Positions 1-11,008 are shown, counted from the stretch's first letter. The stretch: DNA of 64,000 nucleotides from Pseudogemmobacter lacusdianii (GCF_030848395.1 NZ_JAVDBT010000005.1:186001-250000), one strand, 5' to 3'. A program made the numbers and translations. Notes: generated by a model from the letters alone, not told the origin.

Positions 1-2077
1 CTTTCAGGATCTCTTTGCCGATGCGCAGATCGACGGTGTAATCCGAAAGCGCCACCCAGAGCCGCAAGATATCGGCGCCGTATTCGTCGATCACCTCTTG
101 CGGTGCGACGGTGTTGCCGACCGATTTGGACATTTTCATGCCCTTCTCGTCCAGCGTGAAGCCGTGGGTCAGCACGCCTTTATAGGGCGCGCGGCCCTTG
201 GTGCCGCAGGCTTGCAAAAGCGAGGAATGGAACCAGCCGCGGTGCTGGTCGGTGCCCTCAAGGTAAAGATCGGCGATGCCGTCGGGCGTGCCATCTTCAC
301 GGTCGCGCAGCACGAAAGCATGGGTCGAGCCGGAGTCAAACCAGACATCCAGCACATCCATCACTTGCACATATGCTGCAGGATCGACGATGCCATCCAG
401 CATCCGCTCTTTGAATCCTTGCACATACCAAACATCAGCGCCTTCCGCCTCGAAGGCGGCGGCGATGCGGGCGTTGACGTCCTCATTGCGCAAAAGGAAG
501 TCGGCGTCGGTCGGCTTGGCGCCCTTTTTGACATAACAGGTCAGCGGCACGCCCCAAGCGCGTTGGCGGCTGAGCACCCAATCAGGGCGCGCTTCGATCA
601 TCGAATGCAGACGGTTCTTGCCGGTCTCGGGCGTGAAGGCGACGAGCTCGCGGATCGAGGTCAGCGCGCGCTCCCGGATCGTATCGCCATAGCTGCTTTG
701 GCCGTCCTCGATCTTGGCATCGATCGCGGCAAACCATTGCGGCGTGTTGCGGAAGATCACCGGCGCTTTCGAGCGCCAGCTGTGCGGGTAGGAGTGTTTC
801 ACCTTGCCCTTGGCCAAAAGCGCGCCAGCATAGGCCAACTGCTTGATGTTGGAGACGTTCGCCGGACCTTCTTTGCCGTTTTGGTCAAAGACGGCTTGGC
901 CACCGAAGATCGGCAGATCGGCGCGGTAAGCGCTGTCTTCCATGACGTTATAGGTCATCGGCAGCTTGAACTTCAGGCCCAGCACATAGTCGTCTTCGCC
1001 ATGGCTGGGGGCGGTGTGGACAAAGCCCGTGCCCGCATCATCGGTGACATGCTCGCCCGGCAGCATAGGGACATCGTAGTCCCATTCGCCATTGCCGCCT
1101 TCGGCCCCGCGATAGGGGTGGGCAAGGATCGCGCCTTCGAATTCAGACGTCGCCACATCGCGCAGACGGGTCCAGCCTTCGATCTTGGCCGAGGTCTTGA
1201 CGCCTTCGGCCAAAGCATCGGCAAGCACCAAAAGCTCACCCGCCACAGCGGTCGATTTTTCCTCGACCGTATCAACGCGGTAGAGGCCGTAAGCAATGCC
1301 GGTTCCGTAAGCCACGGCGCGGTTTTGCGGGATGGTCCAAGGCGTGGTGGTCCAGATCACCACTTTCGCATCGGCCAGGCCTTCAGCCCCCGAAACAACC
1401 GGGAAACGCACCCAGATCGTGTGGCTGGTGTGGTCTTTGTATTCCACTTCAGCCTCGGCCAGCGCGGTTTTCTCGACCGGAGACCACATCACGGGTTTCG
1501 AGCCTTGATACAGCGTGCCGTTCATCAAGAGCTTCATGAACTCTTGTGCGATGACCGATTCCGCATGGTAGTCCATCGTCAAATAGGGCTTTTCCCATTT
1601 GCCGGTGACGCCGAGACGTTTGAATTCCTCGCGCTGGATATCAACCCAGCCTTCGGCGAATTTGCGGCATTCTTGACGGAAGGCGACAGTGTCCACCTCG
1701 TCCTTATTCAGCCCCTTGGCGCGGTATTGCTCTTCGATCTTCCACTCGATCGGCAGGCCGTGGCAGTCCCAGCCCGGCACATAGCGGCTGTCTTTGCCCA
1801 GCATTTGCTGGCTGCGCACAATGAAATCCTTGAGGATTTTGTTCAGCGCATGGCCGATGTGCAGATGGCCATTGGCATAGGGAGGGCCGTCATGCAGCAC
1901 GAAAGAGGGGCGGCCGGCTTTCTCGCGCAGCCGGTCATAGATGCCGATCTTGGCCCAACGGTCGAGCCATTCCGGCTCACGCTGCGGCAGGCCTGCGCGC
2001 ATCGGGAAATCGGTCTCGGGGAGAAAGACGGTGTCGCGGTAATCAGGAGCGGTGGTGTCGGGCGTATCGGCGCACAT
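1..2077 (-). CDS. ileS: isoleucine--tRNA ligase (C-terminal part outside the window)
   Basis: Class I aminoacyl-tRNA synthetase that charges tRNA-Ile in the cytoplasm. About 692 N-terminal residues are present. The HIGH-type motif HLHIGHA lies near residues 71-77 and KMSKS near residues 648-652, with the large editing domain between them. The start ATG at 2075-2077 gives the usual short polar N-terminus before the conserved core. Bacterial IleRS is usually 930-1000 residues, so roughly the last 300 residues (anticodon-binding region) lie beyond base 1. The gene is divergent from the DUF2237 gene. The identification is firm; the 3' end is simply cut by the window. Confidence 0.96.
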   Translation of the reverse strand, partial: MCADTPDTTAPDYRDTVFLPETDFPMRAGLPQREPEWLDRWAKIGIYDRLREKAGRPSFVLHDGPPYANGHLHIGHALNKILKDFIVRSQQMLGKDSRYVPGWDCHGLPIEWKIEEQYRAKGLNKDEVDTVAFRQECRKFAEGWVDIQREEFKRLGVTGKWEKPYLTMDYHAESVIAQEFMKLLMNGTLYQGSKPVMWSPVEKTALAEAEVEYKDHTSHTIWVRFPVVSGAEGLADAKVVIWTTTPWTIPQNRAVAYGTGIAYGLYRVDTVEEKSTAVAGELLVLADALAEGVKTSAKIEGWTRLRDVATSEFEGAILAHPYRGAEGGNGEWDYDVPMLPGEHVTDDAGTGFVHTAPSHGEDDYVLGLKFKLPMTYNVMEDSAYRADLPIFGGQAVFDQNGKEGPANVSNIKQLAYAGALLAKGKVKHSYPHSWRSKAPVIFRNTPQWFAAIDAKIEDGQSSYGDTIRERALTSIRELVAFTPETGKNRLHSMIEARPDWVLSRQRAWGVPLTCYVKKGAKPTDADFLLRNEDVNARIAAAFEAEGADVWYVQGFKERMLDGIVDPAAYVQVMDVLDVWFDSGSTHAFVLRDREDGTPDGIADLYLEGTDQHRGWFHSSLLQACGTKGRAPYKGVLTHGFTLDEKGMKMSKSVGNTVAPQEVIDEYGADILRLWVALSDYTVDLRIGKEILK

Positions 2078-2307
2078 GGAGGCGGTTCCTGCAAAGGATG
2101 GCGGTAAAGAGGTCGGACGGAATTTGCCCCGACGGCCAAATCAGGCCGCCGGGCCGATAATTCGCAAGGGGAACCGGCCTGGACGCATGGCGCGCTTATA
2201 TGCGCTTGGCCGCGCGCGGTCCAGAGGAGTGGCGCTTTGAGATGCAGGGGGGCGGCTTGGCTTGCGCGCCATGGACAGGGGCGGGCATTCGCGCCACAAT
2301 TGGCCAT

Positions 2308-2676
2308 ATGAAAGAGCCTTCGATCAATGTTCTGGGCGGCCCGCTTGAGGCATGCTCGACCGTACCCCTGACCGGGTTTTTCCGTGATGGCTGTTGCAAC
2401 ACCGGCCCGCAAGATCGCGGGTTGCATACGGTTTGCGCGGTGATGACGGCGGAATTTCTGGCTTTGTCCAAGTATCTGGGCAACGATCTGTCGACCCCGC
2501 GCCCCGAATACGGCTTTGCGGGGTTAAAGCCCGGTGATCGCTGGTGCCTTTGCGCGGCGCGGTTCTTGCAGGCGCATGATGAGGGGGCGGCACCGCAAGT
2601 GAACCTCGCCGCCACCCATATCAACACGCTCCACGTCGTTCCGCTTGAGGTTTTGCAGGCCAATGCTGCCCCCTGA
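2308..2676 (+). CDS. DUF2237 family protein
   Basis: A 122-residue soluble protein whose body (GGPLEACSTVPLTGFFRDGC, followed by a CNTGPQDRG stretch and a C-terminal segment with a WCLCA motif) matches the DUF2237 family as I recall it. Function is unknown. The frame is open upstream to 2200, but the ATG at 2308 is where family-like sequence starts. Five cysteines are present (C18, C29, C30, C43, C97), including the CC pair at 29-30. The stop lies inside the start of the next gene, so it is probably co-transcribed and translationally coupled with the truncated haemoglobin. Confidence 0.85.
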   Translation: MKEPSINVLGGPLEACSTVPLTGFFRDGCCNTGPQDRGLHTVCAVMTAEFLALSKYLGNDLSTPRPEYGFAGLKPGDRWCLCAARFLQAHDEGAAPQVNLAATHINTLHVVPLEVLQANAAP

Positions 2677-3097
2677 TCCGGCCCTTCAGTCGCCGCAAAG
2701 CCCGCTGGCCCGCTTTGCCGTGACCGAGGATCAGATTCGCGCCGTGGTGACGGCGTTTTACGATGCGGTGCGCCGCCATCCGGGGCTGGGTCCGGTCTTT
2801 GCCGCCCATGTCACCGATTGGCCCGCGCATGAGGCGCGGATCGTGGCCTTTTGGGCCAATGCGATCCTCTATGAGCGCGGCTATGAGGGCAATCCTTTGG
2901 CCGTCCACCGCCGCGCCGGCAATGTGCGACCGGGGATGTTTGAGCCTTGGCTTGCCCTTTTCGACGCCACTTTGCGGCGCGAATTGGCGCCCGAGACGGC
3001 GGAGGCTTGGTCGGTGCTCGCCCATCGCATCGGCGCAGGCCTGCGCTATGGGCTGGTCGAGGCCACGCCCAAAGGTCAGCCGCCTATCTTGCGTTAA
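2663..3097 (+). CDS. group III truncated haemoglobin
   Basis: A 144-residue globin of the 2-over-2 type. The sequence FAVTEDQIRAVVTAFYDAVR, the downstream GPVFAAHV segment and the NPLAVHRRAG segment with the presumed proximal histidine fit group III truncated haemoglobins. Such proteins bind O2, NO or CO; their physiological role is mostly unresolved. The start at 2663 overlaps the DUF2237 stop by 14 bases; an in-frame ATG at 2645 would add six residues. A bidirectional terminator-like hairpin follows directly. Confidence 0.85.
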   Translation: MLPPDPALQSPQSPLARFAVTEDQIRAVVTAFYDAVRRHPGLGPVFAAHVTDWPAHEARIVAFWANAILYERGYEGNPLAVHRRAGNVRPGMFEPWLALFDATLRRELAPETAEAWSVLAHRIGAGLRYGLVEATPKGQPPILR

Positions 3098-3101
3098 AGC
3101 A

Positions 3102-3132
3102 AAAGGCCCGCAAGCTTTCGCTGCGGGCCTTT
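3102..3132. terminator. bidirectional intrinsic terminator between the haemoglobin gene and trpB
   Basis: Ten-base inverted repeat, aaaggcccgc (3102-3111) pairing with gcgggccttt (3123-3132). It has A/T-rich flanks on both sides and sits between two convergent genes. Confidence 0.75.
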
Positions 3133-3157
3133 ATTATTTCACTGCGCTTTGAAAGGC

Positions 3158-4390
<1,233 letters not shown>

Positions 4391-4482
4391 GTCACCCAAC
4401 TCCCTGCCAAGGCCTTTGATCTATCGCCCTTGGCGGCAAAGGGAAAGGGGGCGCTGCCCCCTCGGCGCTGCGCGCCTCACCC

Positions 4483-4543
4483 CCGGAGTATTTGGATCAG
4501 GTGAGAGTATTTTCATCTTGAGATAAATACTCCCGCCGGAGGC
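4483..4543. repeat. extragenic palindromic repeat, variant A, copy 1
   Basis: Between trpB and trpF. Core tttcatcttga-N-ataaatactcc followed by cgccggaggc, with a partial mirror copy (cggagtattt) on the left. A separate ggggg-cgctg-ccccc hairpin lies just upstream (about 4447-4461). It is the same element as at 10161, 16379 and 40030. Confidence 0.75.
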
Positions 4544-4582
4544 ATGCCGCCGCAAGGCGGCTCTCGCCGGTTGCCAGAGGCG

Positions 4583-5251
4583 TCACCGCAGGATCGGCAC
4601 GCCGCCTTTTTCCATATGGGCGGCCTTGGTGAAGGCGGCAATTTTTGCGGCGTCTTTCTGGCCGGGCGCGGATTCGACGCCCGAGGCAACGTCGATTTGC
4701 CGCGCATTGGTGAGGCGGATCGCCTCGGCCACGTTGGCAGGCGTCAGGCCGCCTGCCAGCATCCAGGGCTTCAACCAGCGGCGTTGCGCGACCAACCGCC
4801 AGTCGAAGGCAAGGCCATTGCCGCCGGGCAGCACCGCGTCTTTGGGCGCCTTGGCATCGACCAAAATCTGATCGGCCACCAGTGAATAGTCGAAAACCGC
4901 CGCAAGGTCGCCTTCATCCGCCACGCCCACGGCCTTCATCACCGGCAGGCCGTAGCGGGCTTTGACCTCGGCCACGCGGTCGGGGCTTTCCTTGCCATGG
5001 AGTTGCAGCATGTCGAGCGGCATCGCCTCGACAATGGCGTCCAATGTTGCGTCATCGGCATCGACGACGAGGCCGATTTTGCACAGGCCCTCAGGCGCGG
5101 CATGGGTGAGAAGGCGCGCCTCCTCCAGCGTCACGAAACGCGGCGATTTTGGGAAGAAATTCAGCCCAATATAGGCGGCTTTGGCTGCAACAACAGCGGC
5201 GAGATCGGCATCGGTGCGGATGCCGCAGACCTTCACGCGAATTTCGGCCAT
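4583..5251 (-). CDS. trpF: phosphoribosylanthranilate isomerase
   Basis: Catalyses the Amadori rearrangement of N-(5-phosphoribosyl)anthranilate to CdRP in tryptophan synthesis. It is a 222-residue single-domain beta/alpha barrel. VKVCGIRTDAD at residues 6-16 holds the catalytic cysteine, and the LQLHGKESPD and LAGGLTPANVAEAI segments form the substrate and phosphate sites. The start codon overlaps the stop of the upstream lapA-like gene by one base (TGATG), which indicates translational coupling. The identification is secure. Confidence 0.97.
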   Translation of the reverse strand: MAEIRVKVCGIRTDADLAAVVAAKAAYIGLNFFPKSPRFVTLEEARLLTHAAPEGLCKIGLVVDADDATLDAIVEAMPLDMLQLHGKESPDRVAEVKARYGLPVMKAVGVADEGDLAAVFDYSLVADQILVDAKAPKDAVLPGGNGLAFDWRLVAQRRWLKPWMLAGGLTPANVAEAIRLTNARQIDVASGVESAPGQKDAAKIAAFTKAAHMEKGGVPILR

Positions 5252-5607
5252 CAGCTGCGGCCGTCTTCGAGGATTGCCAGCACCTCATCACGGGGGGCGT
5301 CTTTGCCGTCGCGCAGCACGGCCAATTCACGTTCCAGTCGCGAGACTTGACGGGCCGTCCCCCGGGCGGTGGCGCGGATCCGCATCTCGCGGAACCATTC
5401 CCAGACAAAGCCAATGAAGACGCCAAGCGCCACAGCGCCCAAGATCACCACGAAGAGCGGGATGTCCCAAGTGAGGTTGAGGCCCAGAAGGCCGCCCAAA
5501 TCCTCGGGCAGAAGCCGCAAGGAGACGGCGCCGCGATTGGCCAAGGCCAGCACCAAAAGCACCAGCCCCGTGGCCGCGATAAACAGGATCCTTAGATAGC
5601 GCAGCAT
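5251..5607 (-). CDS. LapA-domain (DUF1049) inner-membrane protein
   Basis: A 118-residue protein with two hydrophobic segments (about residues 4-22 and 49-70) and a charged C-terminal tail, the layout of LapA/DUF1049 proteins. In enterobacteria LapA helps control lipopolysaccharide synthesis; whether this homologue does so is unknown. The ATG at 5605-5607 was chosen over the upstream in-frame ATG at 5664 because the first transmembrane segment starts directly after it. It lies between ihfB and trpF and overlaps trpF by one base. Confidence 0.8.
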   Translation of the reverse strand: MLRYLRILFIAATGLVLLVLALANRGAVSLRLLPEDLGGLLGLNLTWDIPLFVVILGAVALGVFIGFVWEWFREMRIRATARGTARQVSRLERELAVLRDGKDAPRDEVLAILEDGRS

Positions 5608-5710
5608 CGCCCCACCCCGCAAAATGAACAGAGCCTTTATCGGACGTCGCGCCAGGCTCTGCAAGCCTAGCGCGGGTCACGAAACCATGCGGCGCCGAAA
5701 GGGGGCGCGT

Positions 5711-5992
5711 TTAGCGGCCGTTCAGCCGGTCGCGCAGAAGCTTGCCGGTTTTGAAGAACGGCACCTTCTTGTCATCGACTTGCACCGATTCCCCGGTGCG
5801 CGGGTTGCGCCCTTGCCGGGCATCGCGGGCTTTTACCGAGAAGGCGCCAAAGCCACGCAACTCGACCCGATCGCCTTTGGCGAGCGCCTCGATGATTTCT
5901 TCAAAGACCGTATTCACGATCCGCTCAACATGTCTTTGGGTCAGGTGCGGGTTTTCATCCGCAATCTTTTGGATCAGTTCAGACCGGATCAT
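5711..5992 (-). CDS. ihfB: integration host factor subunit beta
   Basis: Nucleoid-associated DNA-bending protein that forms a heterodimer with IhfA. It is 93 residues, the usual size. It begins [10 protein letters not shown] and carries the DNABII signature around residues 47-66 ([20 protein letters not shown]). The ATG at 5990-5992 matches the family N-terminus; the nine-codon extension upstream does not. It sits downstream of rpsA as in many proteobacteria, but has its own near-consensus promoter and follows the rpsA terminator. Confidence 0.96.
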   Translation of the reverse strand: MIRSELIQKIADENPHLTQRHVERIVNTVFEEIIEALAKGDRVELRGFGAFSVKARDARQGRNPRTGESVQVDDKKVPFFKTGKLLRDRLNGR

Positions 5993-6052
5993 CCATGGTC
6001 CCCCTTGTGGCCGGTCCATCTGGCAGCGGCCGCCACGTTGTTTTCTAAAGTG

Positions 6053-6082
6053 ATTATAAGTTCAACTTTCGCCGTCTGACAA
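6053..6082 (-). promoter_or_regulatory. predicted sigma-70 promoter of ihfB
   Basis: Read on the minus strand: -35 TTGTCA (6077-6082, 5 of 6 consensus bases), an 18-base spacer, and -10 TATAAT (6053-6058, 6 of 6). The start codon is about 60 bases downstream. This is one of the best consensus matches in the window. Confidence 0.7.
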
Positions 6083-6142
6083 ATGAAAACGGGTACTTGC
6101 GTTAGGCACTTGCGAATAGTCAAACATAATTGACGAAAAAAG

Positions 6143-6169
6143 AAAGGCCCCGCGTGGAGCGGGGCCTTT
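6143..6169 (-). terminator. intrinsic terminator of rpsA
   Basis: Perfect 11-base stem (aaaggccccgc at 6143-6153, gcggggccttt at 6159-6169) with a five-base loop. On the minus strand it is followed by a CTTTTTTC run. It lies directly downstream of the rpsA stop. Confidence 0.88.
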
Positions 6170-6198
6170 TAATTTTTAAGGGAAATGCAACCCTAGGA

Positions 6199-7878
6199 TC
6201 AGTTGCCGCCCTTGAGCGCTGCGCCAAGGATATCACCCAGCGAGGCGCCCGAATCGGACGAACCGTATTGCTCGACGGCTTCTTTCTCTTCAGCGATTTC
6301 ACGCGCTTTGATCGAGAGGCCCAGCTTGCGGGTTTTCGGGTCGATGTTGGTGACGCGAACGTCAACCTTGTCGCCAACCTGGAAGCGCTCGGGGCGTTGG
6401 TCGCCACGCTCACGGCTCAGGTCCGAACGGCGGATGAACGACTTCTGGCCGTTGTAATCCACCTCGATGCCGCCTTCTTCAACAGCCGAGATTTCGACAG
6501 TGATGATGGAGCCGCGTTTCACGCCGTCAACTGCATCGGTGAAGGTGTCTTCACCCAAGGCTTTGATCGAGAGCGAGATGCGCTCTTTCTCAACGTCAAC
6601 TTCGGTGACCGAAGCGCGGACAACGTCGCCCTTGCGGTAGTTCTGGATGGCTTCTTCGCCGCGCTGATCCCACGACAGGTCGGAGAGGTGAACCATGCCG
6701 TCGATGTCGCCGTCGAGGCCAACGAACAGACCGAATTCGGTGATGTTCTTGACTTCGCCTTCGATGGTCGCACCCACCGGGTACTTCTCGACAAAGACTT
6801 CCCACGGATTGCGCATGGTCTGCTTGAGACCCAGCGAAACGCGGCGCTTGGCGCTGTCGATTTCCAGAACCATGACGTCAACTTCCTGGCTCGTCGAAAC
6901 GATTTTGCCGGGGTGGACGTTCTTCTTGGTCCAGGACATCTCGGAGACGTGGACGAGGCCTTCAACACCGGCTTCCAGCTCAACAAAGGCGCCGTAATCG
7001 GTGATGTTGGTGACGCGGCCTTTGTGGACCGAGGAGATCGGGTAGGCTTTTTCAACAGCGTCCCACGGATCCGACTGCAGCTGTTTCATGCCGAGCGAGA
7101 TACGGTGGGTTTCTTTGTTGATCTTGATGACCTGGACCTTGATGGTCTCGCCGATCGACAGGATCTCGGACGGGTGGTTGACCCGGCGCCAAGCCATGTC
7201 GGTGACGTGCAGCAGGCCGTCAACGCCGCCGAGGTCAACGAAGGCACCGTATTCGGTGATGTTCTTGACCACACCGTCGACCACTTGGCCTTCGGTCAGG
7301 TTGCCGATGACTTCGGCGCGCTGTTCGGCACGCGATTCTTCCAAGATCGCACGACGCGAGACAACGATGTTGCCGCGACGACGGTCCATTTTCAGGATCT
7401 GGAAGGGCTGCTTCATACCCATGAGCGGGCCAGCGTCGCGCACGGGGCGGACGTCGACTTGGCTGCCGGGCAAGAAGGCCACTGCGCCGCCGAGATCCAC
7501 AGTGAAGCCGCCTTTGACGCGACCGAAGATCGCGCCATCGACGCGCTGCTCGGCTGCATAGGCTTTTTCCAGACGATCCCAGGCTTCCTCGCGGCGGGCC
7601 TTTTCACGGCTGATCTGGGCTTCACCGCGAGCGTTCTCAACGCGGTCCAGATAGACTTCCACGGTGTCGCCCACGTTGATCGAGGGGGCTTCGCCGGGAT
7701 TTGCGAATTCTTTAAGGTCGATGCGGCCTTCCATCTTGTAGCCGACATCGATGATGGCTTGGCCCGCTTCGATCGCGATGACCTTACCTTTGACAACCGT
7801 GCCCTCTTCGGGGGTGTCAATCTCAAAGCTCTCTTTCAAGAGGGCTTCGAATTCGTCCATAGCATTAGCTGCGCACAT
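6199..7878 (-). CDS. rpsA: 30S ribosomal protein S1
   Basis: Large RNA-binding ribosomal protein needed for initiation on structured mRNAs. It is 559 residues with six S1/OB-fold repeats (roughly residues 20-90, 105-170, 190-260, 275-345, 362-432 and 449-515). The repeats show recurrent ITEYGAFVDLGGVDGLLHV-type and ISLGLKQ-type signatures. The ATG at 7878 is supported by AAGGAAA about ten bases upstream. The gene order aroA-cmk-rpsA-ihfB is widely conserved. The protein ends shortly after the sixth repeat with an alanine- and glycine-rich tail. Confidence 0.97.
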   Translation of the reverse strand: MCAANAMDEFEALLKESFEIDTPEEGTVVKGKVIAIEAGQAIIDVGYKMEGRIDLKEFANPGEAPSINVGDTVEVYLDRVENARGEAQISREKARREEAWDRLEKAYAAEQRVDGAIFGRVKGGFTVDLGGAVAFLPGSQVDVRPVRDAGPLMGMKQPFQILKMDRRRGNIVVSRRAILEESRAEQRAEVIGNLTEGQVVDGVVKNITEYGAFVDLGGVDGLLHVTDMAWRRVNHPSEILSIGETIKVQVIKINKETHRISLGMKQLQSDPWDAVEKAYPISSVHKGRVTNITDYGAFVELEAGVEGLVHVSEMSWTKKNVHPGKIVSTSQEVDVMVLEIDSAKRRVSLGLKQTMRNPWEVFVEKYPVGATIEGEVKNITEFGLFVGLDGDIDGMVHLSDLSWDQRGEEAIQNYRKGDVVRASVTEVDVEKERISLSIKALGEDTFTDAVDGVKRGSIITVEISAVEEGGIEVDYNGQKSFIRRSDLSRERGDQRPERFQVGDKVDVRVTNIDPKTRKLGLSIKAREIAEEKEAVEQYGSSDSGASLGDILGAALKGGN

Positions 7879-8089
7879 GCGAGTTTGTTTCCTTTACGAG
7901 TGTATACTGGCCATGCGGTTGGCTCCGCCGGTCTTTGGAATGCGTCAGGCCCCAAGCGTTAAGCCGGGGCCCTTCGTGGTCGCGTCCTTAGTCTGATAGG
8001 GGCAATTAAGCAAGGCTTGCCTGCGCAAAACCCCAGTTTTCTTTGGGTTTCGGCAGGTTTTGGCGCGCCGAGGCGGGGGAGGGGGCGCG

Positions 8090-8716
8090 TCAGGCTTTGG
8101 CGCTGCGCTCTGTTGCGGCTTTGAGCTCGGCCAAGACCGCATCGCAGGCCGCCGTCACCGCCTCATCGATTCCCATCTTGGTGGTGTCGATCAAGAGCGC
8201 ATCCTCGGCAGGGCGCAACGGGGCCTCGGCGCGGTTCATGTCGCGGGCGTCACGTTCTTTGACCTCGGCCAAGACCTGCGCAAGGCTCGGGGCATCGGCG
8301 GAGGTATTGACTTCAAGCCAGCGGCGATGGGCGCGCACCTCGGCGCTGGCGGTGACGAAAAGCTTCACCTCGGCCTCGGGGCAAATGACCGTGCCGATGT
8401 CGCGGCCATCCAAGACCGCGCCGCCGGATTGGCGGGCGAATTTGCGCTGAAATTCCACCAAAGCGGCGCGGACTTCGGGGATGACAGCCACGCGGCTGGC
8501 GGCTTGGCCAGCTTCAAGCGTGCGCAGATCGCCGCGCTCTAGATCCTGCGCGCACAGGCCCTGCGCGGCGGCGATTGGGTCGCCCCCCAGCACGCCGACC
8601 GCCCGGTAAAGCAGCCCGGTGTCAAGCCGGGCAAAGCCGAAGCGATCGGCCACAGCCCGGCTGATCGTGCCTTTGCCCGCCGCTGCCGGCCCGTCGATGG
8701 CGACCGTGAAGATCAT
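8090..8716 (-). CDS. cmk: (d)CMP kinase
   Basis: Phosphorylates CMP and dCMP with ATP. It is 208 residues. The P-loop GPAAAGKG is at residues 9-16 and the [12 protein letters not shown] motif is typical of bacterial cytidylate kinase. The ATG at 8714-8716 was chosen because [11 protein letters not shown] is the canonical N-terminus; the open frame upstream to 8755 overlaps the aroA 3' end. It lies 13 bases after aroA and is probably co-transcribed with it. Confidence 0.96.
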   Translation of the reverse strand: MIFTVAIDGPAAAGKGTISRAVADRFGFARLDTGLLYRAVGVLGGDPIAAAQGLCAQDLERGDLRTLEAGQAASRVAVIPEVRAALVEFQRKFARQSGGAVLDGRDIGTVICPEAEVKLFVTASAEVRAHRRWLEVNTSADAPSLAQVLAEVKERDARDMNRAEAPLRPAEDALLIDTTKMGIDEAVTAACDAVLAELKAATERSAKA

Positions 8717-8729
8717 GCGCTGCCCCGTC

Positions 8730-10076
8730 TCAGCCGCGCCGGATCGAGGCGCCAAGCCCGTTCATCAGCCCCTCAAAGATCGGGAAAGAGGTCACGATGG
8801 GCGAGCCGTCATCGACCGAGATTTCCTTCTTCGACGCCATGCCGGCGATCAGGAAGGACATTGCAATGCGGTGGTCGAGATGGGTCGCGCAAGTCGCGCC
8901 GCCCGGCATGCCGCCAGCACCCATGCCATGCACGATCAGCACATCTTCTTCTTCCTCGATGGTGACGCCGCAAGCCTCAAGCCCGCGCGCCATCGCATCG
9001 ATGCGGTCCGATTCCTTGACGCGCAGCTCTTTGACGCCGCGCATCACGGTTTTACCGGTCGCAAAGGCGGCAACGACCGAGAGGATCGGATATTCGTCGA
9101 TCATCGAAGGCGCGCGCTCTTCCGGGACTTCGATGCCCTTCATATCGGGCGAGAAGCGCACGCGCAGATCGGCAACCGGCTCGCCGCCCTCGGTCCGCGG
9201 GTTTTCAAACTCGATGAGCGCGCCCATCTCGACCAAAGTGAGGTAGAGCCCGTTGCGGGTGAGGTTCTGGCTGACGCCCGGCACGCGGATGTCCGAGCCT
9301 TCGACGATCAGTGCCGCACAGGTCGGGAAAGCAGCCGAGGACGGGTCGCGCGGCACAGCGACCGTTTGCGGGCGCAGCTCAGGCCGGCCGAGAAGGGTGA
9401 TGACATGGCCCTCATGGGTCTGTTCGACGTTGAGTTCCGCGCCAAAGCCCAAAAGCATCCGCTCGGAATGGTCGCGGGTCGGCTCGCGCTCGATCACCAC
9501 GGTCTCGCCGGGGGCGTTAAGGCCCGCCAAGAGGATCGCCGATTTCACTTGGGCCGAGGCGACGGGCAAAGCATAGCGCACCGGCACCGGATTGGCCGCA
9601 CCGACCACGGTCATCGGCAAACGGCCCCCTTTGCGGCCATAAGCTTGCGTGCCGAAAAGCGACAAAGGATCGGTCACCCGGCCCATCGGGCGTTTGCGCA
9701 AGGAAGCATCGCCGGTGAAAGTGGCCGAGATTGGCGTGGTGGCCACCGTGCCCATGATGAGCCGCACGCCGGTGCCCGAATTGCCGCAATCGATCACATC
9801 GGCGGGCTCGGAGAAGCCGCCGACGCCGACGCCATGGACCGACCAAGCGCCCTCGCCGTGGCGGGTGACGGTGGCGCCAAAGGCCTGCATCGCCTTTGCG
9901 GTGTCGATCACGTCTTGGCCTTCCAAAAGCCCGGTGATCTTCGTCTCACCCACCGCCATCGCGCCGAAGATCAGCGCGCGGTGCGAGATGGATTTATCCC
10001 CCGGCACCGCGGCAACACCGCTGAGCGGCCCCGACTTGGCCGAAATCATCGGTTGGGCTTCACCATGGCCGGACAT
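8730..10076 (-). CDS. aroA: 3-phosphoshikimate 1-carboxyvinyltransferase (class II EPSP synthase)
   Basis: Makes EPSP from shikimate-3-phosphate and PEP in the shikimate pathway. It is 448 residues. The motifs [42 protein letters not shown] and DEYPIL place it with the class II, CP4-like enzymes rather than the E. coli type. The ATG at 10076 has GGGAG six bases upstream. At the position of CP4 Ala100, within the FGNAATG-type loop, this protein has Gly101 (CGNSGTG), as in glyphosate-sensitive enzymes. It heads the aroA-cmk pair. Confidence 0.97.
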   Translation of the reverse strand: MSGHGEAQPMISAKSGPLSGVAAVPGDKSISHRALIFGAMAVGETKITGLLEGQDVIDTAKAMQAFGATVTRHGEGAWSVHGVGVGGFSEPADVIDCGNSGTGVRLIMGTVATTPISATFTGDASLRKRPMGRVTDPLSLFGTQAYGRKGGRLPMTVVGAANPVPVRYALPVASAQVKSAILLAGLNAPGETVVIEREPTRDHSERMLLGFGAELNVEQTHEGHVITLLGRPELRPQTVAVPRDPSSAAFPTCAALIVEGSDIRVPGVSQNLTRNGLYLTLVEMGALIEFENPRTEGGEPVADLRVRFSPDMKGIEVPEERAPSMIDEYPILSVVAAFATGKTVMRGVKELRVKESDRIDAMARGLEACGVTIEEEEDVLIVHGMGAGGMPGGATCATHLDHRIAMSFLIAGMASKKEISVDDGSPIVTSFPIFEGLMNGLGASIRRG

Positions 10077-10160
10077 GCGCATCTCCCTCAAGGCATCGGC
10101 CCGCTGATAGCGCAAGCGGTTCTATGCGTCCAGCACTGGCGCTTGTGGTTGATGTGGGAC

Positions 10161-10238
10161 GCTCCGCGGGGAGTATTTAAGATCAAGATGAAAGCCGCAA
10201 AGCTTCATCATCTTGATAAAAATACTCCCGCCGGAGGC
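10161..10238. repeat. extragenic palindromic repeat, variant A, copy 2
   Basis: The most complete copy: gctccgcggggagtattt and atcaagatgaaa on the left, mirrored by tcatcttgataaaaatactcc and cgccggaggc on the right. It lies between aroA and trmB and can fold into one long, imperfect hairpin. Confidence 0.8.
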
Positions 10239-10243
10239 AGACG

Positions 10244-10939
10244 TTACAGCTTGCGGAAGGTCAGGTAATGCGGATCGCGGCCCTCGCGCAGCGCCTTTTG
10301 CTCGTAGCGGGTCGAGAACCAATCTTCCCAAGCCGCGCCAAGCCCGGCTTGTTTGACCAGCTCAAACCCGGCGGGCGGCACTTCTTCCAAGGTTTGGCGG
10401 ACGTAATCGGGGATATCGGTCGCCACGCGGAACTCGGCACCGGGTTTCATCAGCCGGGCCAGCGGCTGCAGGTGGTCCTGCGTCACGAAGCGGCGGCGAT
10501 GATGGCGGGCTTTCGGCCAAGGGTCGGGGTAGTTGAGGAAGGCCTTGTCGAGGCAGGCCGGGGGCAGCACCTCAAAAAGCTCGCGCACGTCGCGGGGGTA
10601 GAGCGAGAGGTTGCCGACTGCGGCTTGGCGGATCTTGCCCAAGAGCATGGCCACGCCGTTCATGAACGGCTCGGCCCCGATGATATGCACGTCCGGATAG
10701 CGCGCGGCCATATGCACCAGATGCTCGCCACCGCCAAAGCCGATTTCCAGCCAGAGGGGCTTGCCCCCGGCAAAATCGAGGCTGATCTCGCGGCGCTCGG
10801 GGTTTTCCTCGGTGAAGACGCCTTTCAGCGTCAGCGGGCCCAGATCTTCGGCCAGATATTCCTTCTGGCTGGCACGCATGGTTTTGCCATGACTGCGGCC
10901 ATAGAAGTTGCGGCGGGGGGGGTTGAGGTTGTGCGACAT
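10244..10939 (-). CDS. trmB: tRNA (guanosine(46)-N7)-methyltransferase
   Basis: SAM-dependent enzyme that forms m7G46 in tRNA variable loops. It is 231 residues. The SAM-binding segment LEIGFGGGEHLVHMAARYP and the family motif NYPDPWPKARHHRRRF are clear. The N-terminus RRNFYGRSHGK and the ending HYLTFRKL are also typical. It ends six bases from the neighbouring extragenic repeat. It is downstream of leuA on the same strand but separated from it by a terminator hairpin inside the trmB upstream region. Confidence 0.95.
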   Translation of the reverse strand: MSHNLNPPRRNFYGRSHGKTMRASQKEYLAEDLGPLTLKGVFTEENPERREISLDFAGGKPLWLEIGFGGGEHLVHMAARYPDVHIIGAEPFMNGVAMLLGKIRQAAVGNLSLYPRDVRELFEVLPPACLDKAFLNYPDPWPKARHHRRRFVTQDHLQPLARLMKPGAEFRVATDIPDYVRQTLEEVPPAGFELVKQAGLGAAWEDWFSTRYEQKALREGRDPHYLTFRKL

Positions 10940-11008
10940 GCGCGGCTCCTAGCGCCGGGGCGGGGGGCTGGTCAAGCTTTGGCCGCTTTGTCGTGGCGGC
11001 CTATGAAA

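Noticed and set aside
98-2107. Long open frame on the plus strand opposite ileS
   Set aside because: It is antisense to a clear IleRS and its translation has no recognisable domain. Long antisense frames arise from the biased codon usage of this high-GC genome.
6130-7962. 610-codon open frame antisense to rpsA
   Set aside because: It is the mirror of six conserved S1 repeats and has no independent start signal or family resemblance.
8034-8050. Weak aaaccc/gggttt stem downstream of cmk as a terminator
   Set aside because: The stem is short with a large loop, and it may equally belong to the rpsA promoter region; support is too thin.
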